From positions 1 to 64,000 of the forward strand of contig JAJQEO010000052.1 in assembly GCA_021201665.1 (NCBI GenBank): a DNA stretch of 64,000 nucleotides, in the 5' to 3' direction. Made by a program: the position numbers and the translations under genes. This stretch comes from Lachnospiraceae bacterium. Lineage in GTDB: Bacteria > Bacillota > Clostridia > Lachnospirales > Lachnospiraceae. Positions 55,533 to 64,000 of this stretch are shown one piece after another. Numbering within the stretch: position 1 is the first letter of the stretch; each line of letters starts with the position of its first letter. The notes under the pieces are model-generated. The model saw only the letters and a program-made list of their open reading frames with translations, was not told the origin of the DNA and searched no databases.

Positions 55533-55841
55533 TGGTCGGTTCCTTTCTTAATTAAAATTATATAAAGAGACAAAGGCAGCAAAAGTGCCTGCCTCTGCAG
55601 CTCTAAGTTGCCGCTGATGTCCATTGTAATATGGCACGATCTCCACAGGCTTGTCCGCAGTACGCATTCACGCCGTTTGGCTGTTCATATGACCGTAATA
55701 CATCTCCACGCTGCCCGACGGTACGCCTGCTCATAATGCACAGCCACGCCATCCGGCATCATGTCTGCCCATAATACATGTCCCGGCAATCTGCCGTCAC
55801 GCCTGCCTATTTTAAACATACCGTGCTATCACTATCTGCCG
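55533..55841 (-). repeat. Gap with degenerate repeats of the araD 3' end
   Basis: At about 41-base spacing (55680, 55712, 55755, 55793, 55836) sequences resembling the last codons and stop of araD recur (GTATTATGGGCAGGCGTGAC type), each more degenerate. They lie directly downstream of araD. No gene is visible in the gap. Confidence 0.6.
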
Positions 55842-56537
55842 TCACGCCTGCCCATAATACGCGTTCGGCCCATGCTTCCGCATAAAATGCTTCTCCTTGA
55901 TGCAGTCCGGCGCCGGAGCCACCCGCGGGTTGATCAGCTCCGTGCGGCAGGCCATCTTCGCGACCTCCTCCAGAACCACCGCGTTATGTACTGCCTCCGC
56001 CGCGTCCTTCCCCCAGGTAAAGGGGCCATGGTTCGCACAGAGAACCGCCGGCACATAGACCGGATTGATCCCGCGCGACCGGAACGTCTCAATAATCACC
56101 AGCCCGGTATTTTTCTCATATTCCCCGTTGATCTCCTCCGGAGTCAGATTCCTCGCACAGGGAATCGGCCCATACATATAATCCGCGTGCGTCGTGCCAT
56201 AGCACGGAATATCGCGCCCCGCCTGCGCCCAGGAGGTCGCCCACGGCGAATGCGTATGCACCACGCCGCCCAGCTCCGGGAAAGCCTTATAAAGCTCCGC
56301 GTGCGTCGCCGTATCCGAAGACGGCTTATAGTGCCCCTCGATCCGGTTGCACTCCAGATCCATCACCACCATGTCCTCCGGCTTCAGATCATCATAATCC
56401 ACACCGCTCGGCTTAATCACAAAATACCCCGTCTCACGGTCCAGGCCGCTCACATTCCCCCAGGTATATGTAACCAGCCCCCGCTTCGGCAGCTCCATAT
56501 TCGCCTCATAGACCTGCCTCTTCAAATCCTCCAGCAT
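55842..56537 (-). CDS. araD: L-ribulose-5-phosphate 4-epimerase
   Basis: Converts L-ribulose-5-phosphate to D-xylulose-5-phosphate in L-arabinose use. 231 residues, class II aldolase fold: [20 protein letters not shown] near residue 28, [20 protein letters not shown] with the zinc His near residue 95, and the C-terminal [20 protein letters not shown]. It fits the nearby GH127 and transketolase genes. The ATG at 56537 has no strong ribosome site visible. Confidence 0.95.
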   Translation of the reverse strand: MLEDLKRQVYEANMELPKRGLVTYTWGNVSGLDRETGYFVIKPSGVDYDDLKPEDMVVMDLECNRIEGHYKPSSDTATHAELYKAFPELGGVVHTHSPWATSWAQAGRDIPCYGTTHADYMYGPIPCARNLTPEEINGEYEKNTGLVIIETFRSRGINPVYVPAVLCANHGPFTWGKDAAEAVHNAVVLEEVAKMACRTELINPRVAPAPDCIKEKHFMRKHGPNAYYGQA

Positions 56538-56718
56538 AAAATAAATCCGCTCCCTTCTCCATTACTATGAAAAACAACATTGTTCCCTTTAATTACGCGG
56601 CTTTCCTTGTATCATACACAGAATTCCACCATCCGTCTAGTAGATTTTTGCTAAAATGCGCGAAAACGTGTCCCTGGAGACCCCATGGAGGGGCGTACAC
56701 TACACTGCTGCTCCCCCA

Positions 56719-59700
56719 CTACTCAATACTCTTCAGCGACTCCACCATATCGATTTTTTTCAGTTTGAAATGCATCGCAAAATTCACTATCACCGAAAAC
56801 GCAACGGTAAACAGTGTACTGTAAAGAAAGCTTTGCAGATAGATTGCCCGCCCGAACATGCAGCTGTCGACCTCGACCGTAGTGATGATAAACGCATGCA
56901 GCCCTTTCCCGATCAGGCAGCCGGCTGCGGCGCCGATGATGGTTGTAATCACATTTTCGCGGAAAATGTAGGCGGAAACCTCCCCATCGTAAAATCCGAG
57001 TACCTTCAGCGTCGCCAGCTCCCGGCGGCGTTCGTTGATGTTGATGTTGTTCAGGTTGTACTGCACGACAAAGGCCAGCAGCCCCGCCGACACGATCAGG
57101 ACAATGATGACCAGGTCCAGCGCGCTGAGCATGTTCTCAATCGTCTCCTGCAGGGAGAATACATATGTAATATTCAGCGACGCGTCCAGGGAGAGCAGCT
57201 TCGTGCCAACCTCCTCGAGCACTGCCTCAGAATCGTTCTGAGTGACTTCCTGTGTGTCTTTCTGCGCGTTCTTCTGCGTTTGCGCGTCTTCTTGTGAATC
57301 TTCCTGACCGGCACTCAGCGTGCCTTCCTGTGCATCTTCCTGTGAATCTTCCAAAGCGGCGCTCTGCACAACCTCCTGTGTCTGCGCGTCCTCCGCCATA
57401 CAGAAGAAGATGCTGTTGTACTCCGGTTCCTCGCCGAACAGCTCCTCATAGAGAGCCGGCGTCAGATAAACGTAATGATACAGGTAATTTTCGCAGATGG
57501 CCGCGATCGGGATTTCCGCCGTGCCTCCCTCGTCGAGACTGACGGAAATCGTATCTCCGACAGAGAGGTCAAATTCCTTCGCGATTTTTTCGGTGATGAT
57601 CGCGCCCTCGTCGGTCAGCTCGTATGCTTCGCCGGTCGTGCGGTCGCGGAAGGTCACATATTCGTCCAGATCCTCCAGATCCTCCGGCACGTAGACATAG
57701 ATCGACCACTGTTTTCCGGTGCCGCTCGCGTCGCGGCCCGCGATGTCCATGCTCTGCATGTAAAAACGTTTCCAGGTCTCAATCCGGCTCTCCGAGGCGA
57801 CCGCCGTCTCCAGCTCTGCCAGATCCGATGCGTCAGCATCTACATCGTAAACCAGCATCGCGTCATAAGTCTGCAGCTCATTAAACTGCAGCACTCCGAC
57901 GTCGCCGATGGAATCACGCAGGCCGTAGCCCACCAGCAGCAGGCCCATACAGCCGCCGATGCCAAGGATTGTCATCATCTGGCGCCGCTTGTAGCGCATC
58001 AGGTTGCGGACGGTCGACTTCCAGTTAAAATTCAGATGCTTCCAGAGAAAAGTCACCCGCTCGAGGAACACGCGCTTGCCCTGCTTCGGCGCGGGCGGGC
58101 GCATCAGCTCGGCAGGCACCGTGCCCAGCGCCCGGTAGCAGGCGGAAAGAGCCGCGCCAACCGTGCACACCAGGGCAATGCCGGCCGCCATCAGGCCGTA
58201 GGACCAGTGATATGGCACGAGGATCGCGGGCTGATAGAGATACATGATCTGGTAGGCTTTGATAATCACCCAGGGGAAGACCTTTTCGCCAAAAAGGATG
58301 CCGAAAATACTGCCGCACAGGGTCGCCCAGAACGCGTATTTTAAATATTTCTTCGCGACATCCCACTTGCCGTAGCCCAGTGCTTTAAGCGTGCCGATCT
58401 GTGTGCGCTCCTCCTCGACCATCCGTGTCATTGTGGTCAGACTGATCAGGGCGGCTACCAGGAAAAAGATCACCGGGAACACCTGTGCGATGTTCGTCAT
58501 GCGGTCCGCGTTTTCTCCATATCCCGTGTTTTCCGGCAAAACGCTGCGGTCATAGACATACCATTCCGGATAGCTGATGTCCAGAAGCTCCGCTCTGGCG
58601 TCCGCGATTTTCTGCTCCGCGTCCGCGATCTCTTCCTCGGCCTCCGCGATTTCCTGCTCCGCATCCGCGATTTTCTGCTCCGCCTCAGCCTTGCCCTCCT
58701 CATAATCGTCCCAGCCATCCGCGATTTTCTGCTCGTTTTCTTCGATCTCAGACTCCGCCTCGGCAATCTGCTCCAGAGCGTCCGCGATTTTCTGTCTGGC
58801 GTCCTCCAGCTCCTGACGGCCCTCCCGGAGCTGAGTAAGACCGGAATTATATTCTGTCAGGGAAGCATAATACTGTGCCCACCCGGAATCCAGCTGCGAC
58901 CGGGCGCTGGTCAGCTGTGCCTTAGCGTCCGCAAGTGTGGCGTACCCCTCGTCCACCTCTTCCTGCGCGGCAGCAAGCTCCGACTCGGAGGCCTCCAGCT
59001 GCGCTTTTGTCGCCGCGAGAGTTTTTCTCGCTGAAGTGAGAGTGGTCTTCTGTGCCGCAAGCTCTTCTTCCGCCGCCTCAATCTGCGCCGCGGATGCCGC
59101 AAGCTGCGCCCAGCCTTCCTCCAGCTGCTCCGCTGCAGTGGCCAGCTGTGTTTCCCCTGCCGAGAGCGTCGCTTCCTGTTCTTCGATCTGCTCTGACGCG
59201 GCATCCAGCGTGGCCTTCGCCGCCTGAAGTGTCGCTTCCTGCTCATCCAGCTGCGTTTTCGTCGCGGCGAGTGTCGCTGACGCAGTCTCCAGCGCCGTCT
59301 TCTGCTCCGTGAGAGCGGCATCGGCCGCCGTGAGCTGTGCCTGCAGCGTGGAAACGGTGGCCTCCAACGTGGCAATCGTCTCCTCCAGCGCCGTCACCTG
59401 GGCGTTCACAGTGGCCAGCGCCGTCGCCGCCTCTGAGAGAACCGACTGCGCCGTTGCAAGCACTGTTGCTTTTGCAGAAAGTGCGGCGTTGGCGGATGAG
59501 AGCGCTGACTCTTTTTCCGAAAGGGCGGCCTCCGTTGAGGCTGCCAAAAGAGCCGACTCTGCCTCCGATGCAGTAGTCTGCGCCGCCGTCAGAGCCGATT
59601 CTGCATCTGAAAGAGTCGTCTGCGCGGATGAGAGCGCCGATTCCTTTTCAGAAAGCGTATCTTTTGCAGACGCAAGTGTTGATTCCTTTGAAGAAAGTGT

Positions 59701-61782
59701 TTCCTCCGCTGACACAAGCGCCGATTCCTTTGCCGCTAATGTATCCTGCGCCGATTCCAGCAGCTGAGCAAGCTCCTGGAGCTCGGACGCATCTGCGCCA
59801 TCTGCCACAGCATCATCATAAGCCGCCTGCGCACTTGTCACCGCCGCTGCCGCCGTATCATAAGCACTCTGCGCACTCGTCACCGCCGCTGCTGCTGTAT
59901 CATAGGCACTTTGCGCACTCGTCACCGCCGCTGCTGCTGTATCATAGACACTCTGCGCACTCGTCACCGCCGCCGAGGCGGTATCATAAGCGCTCTGCGC
60001 AGACGCAAGAGCGGACGCAGCCTCATCGTACGCACTCTGCGCGGAGGCAAGCGAAGAAGCTGCCGCATCATATTCGCTCTGGGCGCTCTCTACCGCGGAG
60101 GCAGCCGCATCATATTCCTCCTGCGCCGTCTGCGCCGCCGCGGAGGCCGACTCATACGCACTCTGCGCAGAAGCTGCCGCCGTGACTGTCTCGTCGTATG
60201 CCGTCTGTGCGCTGCTTAAAGACTCTGCCGCCGTATTATAAGCCGTCCGCAGCTCTTCCACCTGCGCCGCGGCCTCGTCATACGCCTCCTGACCGGCCGT
60301 AAGCTCTGCCGCGCCGGATTCATAAGCTTCCCACGCCTCGTCCAATGCCGCGCGACCATCCTCATAAGTACTCTGCTGACTGGAAAGCTCCGTTTTCGCC
60401 TCCTCCAGTGCGTCCCGGCCCTCTTCGATTTCCGCAGCAGACGCGTCGTATTCACTCTGGCTCTCCTCCAGAGTCGCCTTGCCCGATTCATACTCCTCTT
60501 TCGCCGATTCCAGCTGCGCTTCCGCCGCTTCGATCTGCGCCTCGCCGTCCTCGACCTCCGCCAGACCCGCCTCATACTGCGCCCAGCCATCCGCGATCTG
60601 CGCAGACCCGGAATCTATTTCCTCCTGCGCTGATTCCAGCTGGGTCGTCGCGGATTCCGACTGGCTCTGGTACTCCGAAAGCGAGCTCTGATACTTTGCT
60701 TCATTCGACTGCAGAGTGTTAAGCGCGTCAGCGATCTCGCTCTGAGCGTCAGCAACAGTCTCTTCGTTTTCACTTAAGGTCGCCTCGCCGTCCTCGACCT
60801 CCGATTCCGCCTCCGCGACCTCTGTTTTCGAATCCTCCAGCTGCGTTTTCCCGTCTTCCAGCTGATCCTCCGCGTCAAGAAGCTCTGATTCCGCCTCCTC
60901 CAGCTCAGATTCCGCCTCTGCCTTCGAATCTGCAAGCTGTGTCTTTGCATCCTCCAGCTCGGCTTTGCCGTCCTCGACCTCCTGCTCGGCTTCCGCGATC
61001 TCGGACTCGGCCTCCTCCGTAATTTCCGTATACCGCGCCTCGCAGCGCACATCCGCGATCGCCTCGATCCGCTCAAGCACCTCCGCCACCAGATCATCAT
61101 AGGCATCCGTATAGGCCAGCTCCTCCTTCGCACCCTCCACCTGCACATAGACAACCGTGTAGACTTCCGAATCAAACTCCTCCGCTGTCACATAGACAAA
61201 GCCAGAGAGCGACCCTGTGCCAAGCGTCGTACTGCCCCGGTCAATTGCGATATAGCAGGGACTGTATCCAATGCCGGTGATGGTCAGGCTGCGGTGTACC
61301 AGATAGCTTTCCTCCTCGTCCTCCACCGTGATTTCCAGTGTATCTCCCACCTCATAGTCCATCAAGTCCGCGTAATACTGGTCCAGGAAACACTCGCCCG
61401 CCTTCTCAGGCAGTGTCCCGGACATCACAGCCACCTGGTTCATCGTCTCCGGAAACGCCTCCACATGAAGGACCACCTGCGACTCATCATCGCCGCTGTA
61501 GACATCCTCCATATAGGTGCCTTCCACCAGCGACACACCCTCCACTGCCGCAATCGCCTCCAGGTCGTCGCCCGTCAGCCCCATCGTGCTGATCAGGCGG
61601 ATGTCCATCAGGTTGGAATCATCAAAATAAGTGTCCTCTGTCACGCGCATATCCGGCGCCGCCGCCTGCAGACCAGAAAAAAAAGACACGCCCAGTGCCA
61701 CTATCAAAAAAATTGACAGGAACCGGTTCATGCTCTTTTTAATTTCCATCCGGAAATCCTTGTTTAATGCGCGTTTTTTCAT
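56719..61782 (-). CDS. FtsX-type ABC transporter permease with a giant coiled-coil domain
   Basis: 1687 residues. The N-terminal helix (SMNRFLSIFLIVALGVSFFS) is followed by an extracytoplasmic MacB-type domain, then about 800 residues of heptad-rich coiled coil (from residue 260 to 1050), including about a dozen 14-residue units of SAQSAYDTAAAAVT type encoded by a 42-base DNA repeat. After this come FtsX membrane segments (VFPVIFFLVAALISLTTMTR) and a second FtsX unit at the end, with a Gln/Glu/Asp-rich loop (SQEDAQ repeats) near residue 1540. It pairs with the ATPase gene upstream. Proteins of this class extend periplasm/cell-wall arms; substrate unknown. The start at 61782 is tentative. Confidence 0.85.
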   Translation of the reverse strand: MKKRALNKDFRMEIKKSMNRFLSIFLIVALGVSFFSGLQAAAPDMRVTEDTYFDDSNLMDIRLISTMGLTGDDLEAIAAVEGVSLVEGTYMEDVYSGDDESQVVLHVEAFPETMNQVAVMSGTLPEKAGECFLDQYYADLMDYEVGDTLEITVEDEEESYLVHRSLTITGIGYSPCYIAIDRGSTTLGTGSLSGFVYVTAEEFDSEVYTVVYVQVEGAKEELAYTDAYDDLVAEVLERIEAIADVRCEARYTEITEEAESEIAEAEQEVEDGKAELEDAKTQLADSKAEAESELEEAESELLDAEDQLEDGKTQLEDSKTEVAEAESEVEDGEATLSENEETVADAQSEIADALNTLQSNEAKYQSSLSEYQSQSESATTQLESAQEEIDSGSAQIADGWAQYEAGLAEVEDGEAQIEAAEAQLESAKEEYESGKATLEESQSEYDASAAEIEEGRDALEEAKTELSSQQSTYEDGRAALDEAWEAYESGAAELTAGQEAYDEAAAQVEELRTAYNTAAESLSSAQTAYDETVTAAASAQSAYESASAAAQTAQEEYDAAASAVESAQSEYDAAASSLASAQSAYDEAASALASAQSAYDTASAAVTSAQSVYDTAAAAVTSAQSAYDTAAAAVTSAQSAYDTAAAAVTSAQAAYDDAVADGADASELQELAQLLESAQDTLAAKESALVSAEETLSSKESTLASAKDTLSEKESALSSAQTTLSDAESALTAAQTTASEAESALLAASTEAALSEKESALSSANAALSAKATVLATAQSVLSEAATALATVNAQVTALEETIATLEATVSTLQAQLTAADAALTEQKTALETASATLAATKTQLDEQEATLQAAKATLDAASEQIEEQEATLSAGETQLATAAEQLEEGWAQLAASAAQIEAAEEELAAQKTTLTSARKTLAATKAQLEASESELAAAQEEVDEGYATLADAKAQLTSARSQLDSGWAQYYASLTEYNSGLTQLREGRQELEDARQKIADALEQIAEAESEIEENEQKIADGWDDYEEGKAEAEQKIADAEQEIAEAEEEIADAEQKIADARAELLDISYPEWYVYDRSVLPENTGYGENADRMTNIAQVFPVIFFLVAALISLTTMTRMVEEERTQIGTLKALGYGKWDVAKKYLKYAFWATLCGSIFGILFGEKVFPWVIIKAYQIMYLYQPAILVPYHWSYGLMAAGIALVCTVGAALSACYRALGTVPAELMRPPAPKQGKRVFLERVTFLWKHLNFNWKSTVRNLMRYKRRQMMTILGIGGCMGLLLVGYGLRDSIGDVGVLQFNELQTYDAMLVYDVDADASDLAELETAVASESRIETWKRFYMQSMDIAGRDASGTGKQWSIYVYVPEDLEDLDEYVTFRDRTTGEAYELTDEGAIITEKIAKEFDLSVGDTISVSLDEGGTAEIPIAAICENYLYHYVYLTPALYEELFGEEPEYNSIFFCMAEDAQTQEVVQSAALEDSQEDAQEGTLSAGQEDSQEDAQTQKNAQKDTQEVTQNDSEAVLEEVGTKLLSLDASLNITYVFSLQETIENMLSALDLVIIVLIVSAGLLAFVVQYNLNNININERRRELATLKVLGFYDGEVSAYIFRENVITTIIGAAAGCLIGKGLHAFIITTVEVDSCMFGRAIYLQSFLYSTLFTVAFSVIVNFAMHFKLKKIDMVESLKSIE
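59823..60245. repeat. 42-base coding repeats in the coiled-coil permease
   Basis: A series of 42-base units (one per 14 residues, pattern GCACTCTGCGCACTCGTCAC) runs across the coiled-coil part; the central copies at about 59860-59985 are nearly identical, the outer ones degenerate. Such units can expand or contract by recombination without breaking the frame. Confidence 0.8.
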
Positions 61783-61991
61783 ATTCAACTCACTCTTATG
61801 CTCAATGGATCCCTGATGACAGGTCAAATCTTATTCCCCTGGCACAGATTCTCCATATCTTCCTCTGTCCGAGTCTTTCTGTCAGCCAGCCTTTGCTGCC
61901 GTCAGAATTACCATTCGTCCGAAACTATTACCTTACAATATTACAATTCTGTATTACTGCTCAGTATTGCCGTTCATAGTATCCGATGATA

Positions 61992-62696
61992 TTACCACTC
62001 AATATCCGCCACCGACATCGGCGCCTCATTCAGATGCAGCTCCGCCACCTGCCCGTTTTTAATGCGGATGACCCGGTCCGCCATCGGCGCGATCGCTGAA
62101 TTGTGCGTGATCACGATGACCGTCATCCCCCGCTCCCGGCACATGTCCTGCAGAAGCTTCAGAATCGCCTTGCCGGTTAGATAGTCCAGCGCGCCGGTCG
62201 GCTCATCACAGAGCAAAAGCTTGGGATTTTTCGCCAGCGCACGGGCAATCGACACCCTCTGCTGCTCGCCGCCGGAAAGCTGCGCCGGAAAATTCTTCAT
62301 GCGCCTTTCCAGGCCGACCTCCCGCAGCACACTTTCGGCATTCAGCGGATTTTTGCAGATCTGCAGCGCCAGCTCCACATTCTCCAGCGCAGTCAGATTC
62401 TGCACCAGATTGTAAAACTGGAAAACAAATCCGATGTCATTCCGCCGATAGGCCGTCAGCTGCTTCTGGCTGTACTTCGCAATATCTCTGCCATCCACCA
62501 GGACGCGCCCCGTCGTCGCCGAATCCATCCCGCCTAATATGTTCAGCACCGTCGTCTTCCCCGCGCCGCTCGGCCCGACGATCACGACGAACTCCCCCTT
62601 CTGAATTTCAAAATCAATACCGTCTACCGCGTGGATCTCCACCTCGCCCATGCGGTAGATCTTCGTCACCTGCTCCAGCTTTACATATGCATCCAT
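61992..62696 (-). CDS. ABC transporter ATPase for the FtsX-type permease
   Basis: 234 residues of LolD/MacB type. Walker [17 protein letters not shown] near residue 42, signature [20 protein letters not shown] near residue 139 and Walker [21 protein letters not shown]. It lies 209 bases upstream of the permease on the same strand and should power it. AAAGGAC lies before the ATG. Confidence 0.92.
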   Translation of the reverse strand: MDAYVKLEQVTKIYRMGEVEIHAVDGIDFEIQKGEFVVIVGPSGAGKTTVLNILGGMDSATTGRVLVDGRDIAKYSQKQLTAYRRNDIGFVFQFYNLVQNLTALENVELALQICKNPLNAESVLREVGLERRMKNFPAQLSGGEQQRVSIARALAKNPKLLLCDEPTGALDYLTGKAILKLLQDMCRERGMTVIVITHNSAIAPMADRVIRIKNGQVAELHLNEAPMSVADIEW

Positions 62697-63221
62697 GCGG
62701 TGCGCGTCCTTTCTGCTGTTCTTAGATTGTTCTTAGATTAGTGTCTGGCACCATTATAACAGTCCATTAACATCTTCTCTGTCGTTTTGTCATTTCCCTT
62801 TCTTTCCTTATCTAATTCATTTTAATAATATCATAAAGAACATGCAATCATTTTATGAAAATTTAATAAGCCAGTTTCCCTGTCGTGGCAGAAGTATAAC
62901 ACACTCCTAAAAGAAAACCACCGGCAATTGACCTGAAAATCAGAGCCATTGCCAGTGGCTGAATATAATTTCATGTCTCTGCTGCCTGTCACGTCTCTGC
63001 CTGCACTGCGCCCATGACTGCATTGCGACGCTATGCCAGTTTCATCTGCTTCCGCAGATTTGTGACTTCCAGAGAAAGCTCCTGCTTCTTCTCCATAGCA
63101 TCATTCAGTTTCTGCATGAGGAGGGCATTCTCCGCTTCGGCTTTTTTTACTCCCCGTTTTGCGGCATCCGCCTCCTGCTCTGCGGTGTCTGCCTCCTGCT
63201 CCGCAGCCGCATGTCTTTCCT
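62697..63221 (-). other. Gap with a promoter and a coiled-coil remnant
   Basis: On the minus strand TTGCAT, 17 bases, TAAAAT (62819-62847) is a possible promoter for the ABC exporter. Just after livF an open frame without a start codon encodes HAAAEQEADTAEQEADAAKR and a Lys/Leu-rich coiled coil to a stop near 63030. It looks like the end of a longer lost protein. Nothing else seen. Confidence 0.4.
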
Positions 63222-63920
63222 TTATTTCCCCAGGTACGCGGCCCGGATTTTCTCGTCAGCGAGAAGCTCACGCCCGCTTCCTGTCATGGTGATGCGCCCG
63301 GTCTCCAGCACATAGCCGATGTCTGCGGTGCGGAGCGCCATGTTCGCGTTCTGCTCGATCAGCAGGATGGTCACGCCTTCCTCATGGATCTGGCGGATGA
63401 TGCTGAAGATCTCCTGCACGATCAGGGGCGCAAGGCCAAGGGACGGCTCGTCCATCATCAGAAGCTTCGGCCGGCTCATCAGCGCGCGCGCCACGGCAAG
63501 CATCTGCTGCTCGCCTCCGGAGAGTGTTCCCCCGGCCTGCCAGCTGCGCTCCTTGAGGCGCGGGAACAGGCTGTAGACCCATTCCAGGTCGGCAGTCAGG
63601 TCGTCCTTGCGCATATAAGCGCCGATTTTCAGATTTTCCAGCACCGTCAGATCCGGAAAAATCTTCCTGCCCTCCGGCACCAGCGTGATGCCTTTGGATA
63701 CGATGACGTCCGTATCCTGGCCGGTAATGTCCTCGCCGTTAAAGGTAATGGAGCCGGAGGCCGGCTTTTCCAGCGATACGATAGAGCGCAGCGTGGTGGA
63801 TTTGCCTGCGCCGTTCGCCCCGATCAGCGTGACGATGCTGTTCTCGGGCACCTCAAAGCTGATGCCCTTCACGGCCTCGATTCCGCCATAATTGACCTTC
63901 AGATTATCTACTTTAAGCAT
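63222..63920 (-). CDS. livF: LivF, branched-chain amino acid ABC transporter ATPase
   Basis: 232 residues. Walker A LIGANGAGKSTTLRSIVSLE near residue 34, signature TLSGGEQQMLAVARALMSRP and Walker B LLMMDEPSLGLAPLIV, all as in LivF. It energises import of leucine, isoleucine and valine (or related substrates). ATG at 63920 follows GTGAGG; a GTG at 63926 is an alternative. It overlaps the end of livG by eight bases. Confidence 0.92.
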   Translation of the reverse strand: MLKVDNLKVNYGGIEAVKGISFEVPENSIVTLIGANGAGKSTTLRSIVSLEKPASGSITFNGEDITGQDTDVIVSKGITLVPEGRKIFPDLTVLENLKIGAYMRKDDLTADLEWVYSLFPRLKERSWQAGGTLSGGEQQMLAVARALMSRPKLLMMDEPSLGLAPLIVQEIFSIIRQIHEEGVTILLIEQNANMALRTADIGYVLETGRITMTGSGRELLADEKIRAAYLGK

Positions 63921-64000
63921 CCTCACTCACCCCCAGATATGCCTCGATGACGCGCGGGTCGTTCTGTACCTCCTCCGGCGTTCCTTCGGTGATCAGTTTT
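63913..64000 (-). CDS. livG: LivG C-terminus, partial at window edge
   Basis: The last 28 codons read KLITEGTPEEVQNDPRVIEA then YLGVSEDA, the normal end of LivG-type ATPases. The rest lies outside the window. The gene overlaps livF, so the liv genes are one operon. Confidence 0.85.
   Translation of the reverse strand, partial: KLITEGTPEEVQNDPRVIEAYLGVSEDA

Noticed and set aside
55761-56570. 269-codon plus-strand Arg/Pro-rich frame over araD
   Set aside because: Antisense shadow of araD in GC-rich sequence.
59823-60245. Possible CRISPR-like repeats in the permease
   Set aside because: They are 42-base coding repeats that keep the frame of a coiled coil.

Overview
The window looks like a chromosome segment from a gut Firmicute, most likely a Lachnospiraceae-type Clostridium relative. 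This rests on gene content: RepA_N/DUF6017-type initiator, DUF3789 and DUF6075 proteins, multi-recombinase elements, a phage with DUF2800/DUF2815/PolA genes, and plant-sugar loci of GH127, GH4, GH28, AraD and a split transketolase. No tRNA, rRNA or CRISPR array was seen.

Positions 1-29,300 are an accessory mosaic. A plasmid-like replicon (RepA, DUF6075, ParB, ParA, DUF3789; 1-4,181, minus strand) abuts the tail module of a decayed siphovirus (4,487-11,695, minus) and, facing away from it, part of its replication module (11,889-15,718, plus; the polymerase ends before motif C). An AT-rich three-gene cassette of unknown function, with a PD-(D/E)XK nuclease-like protein, sits inside the tail operon at 7,956-10,093. 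A large metallophosphoesterase plus P-loop ATPase, plausibly anti-phage, follows the polymerase. Further right are DarG with the tail of DarT, a fragment of an HNH nuclease, a deleted SNF2-type helicase and its HTH partner, a second ParAB pair (ParA broken), a SymE-like protein, a DUF3800 gene with an upstream RNA-like element, and three serine-recombinase genes or fragments. Most of these genes are damaged.

A recurring theme is insertion of small palindromic elements into coding sequence. Two related 50-60 base elements with compensatory base-pair changes lie in and just before the tape-measure gene. Two near-identical 80/81-base elements lie in the second parA and in a small gene beside it. 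Other hairpin insertions split a recombinase and add about 40 codons to rlmD. These look like mobile structured elements.

Positions 29,300-64,000 look mostly like core or metabolic chromosome: methyltransferase, HNH protein, RlmD, YhaM-like RNase, dCMP deaminase, VWA protein, a macro-domain fusion, MATE exporter, SdpRI-like pair, YoeB/RelB-type toxin-antitoxin, GH127, an Rpn-type nuclease, a pectin-oligomer locus (GH4 with the CHEV motif, ABC importer, AraC regulator, GH28), split transketolase, AraD, an ABC exporter with a very large coiled-coil permease, and LivF/LivG. Several intergenic gaps here carry short tandem repeats.
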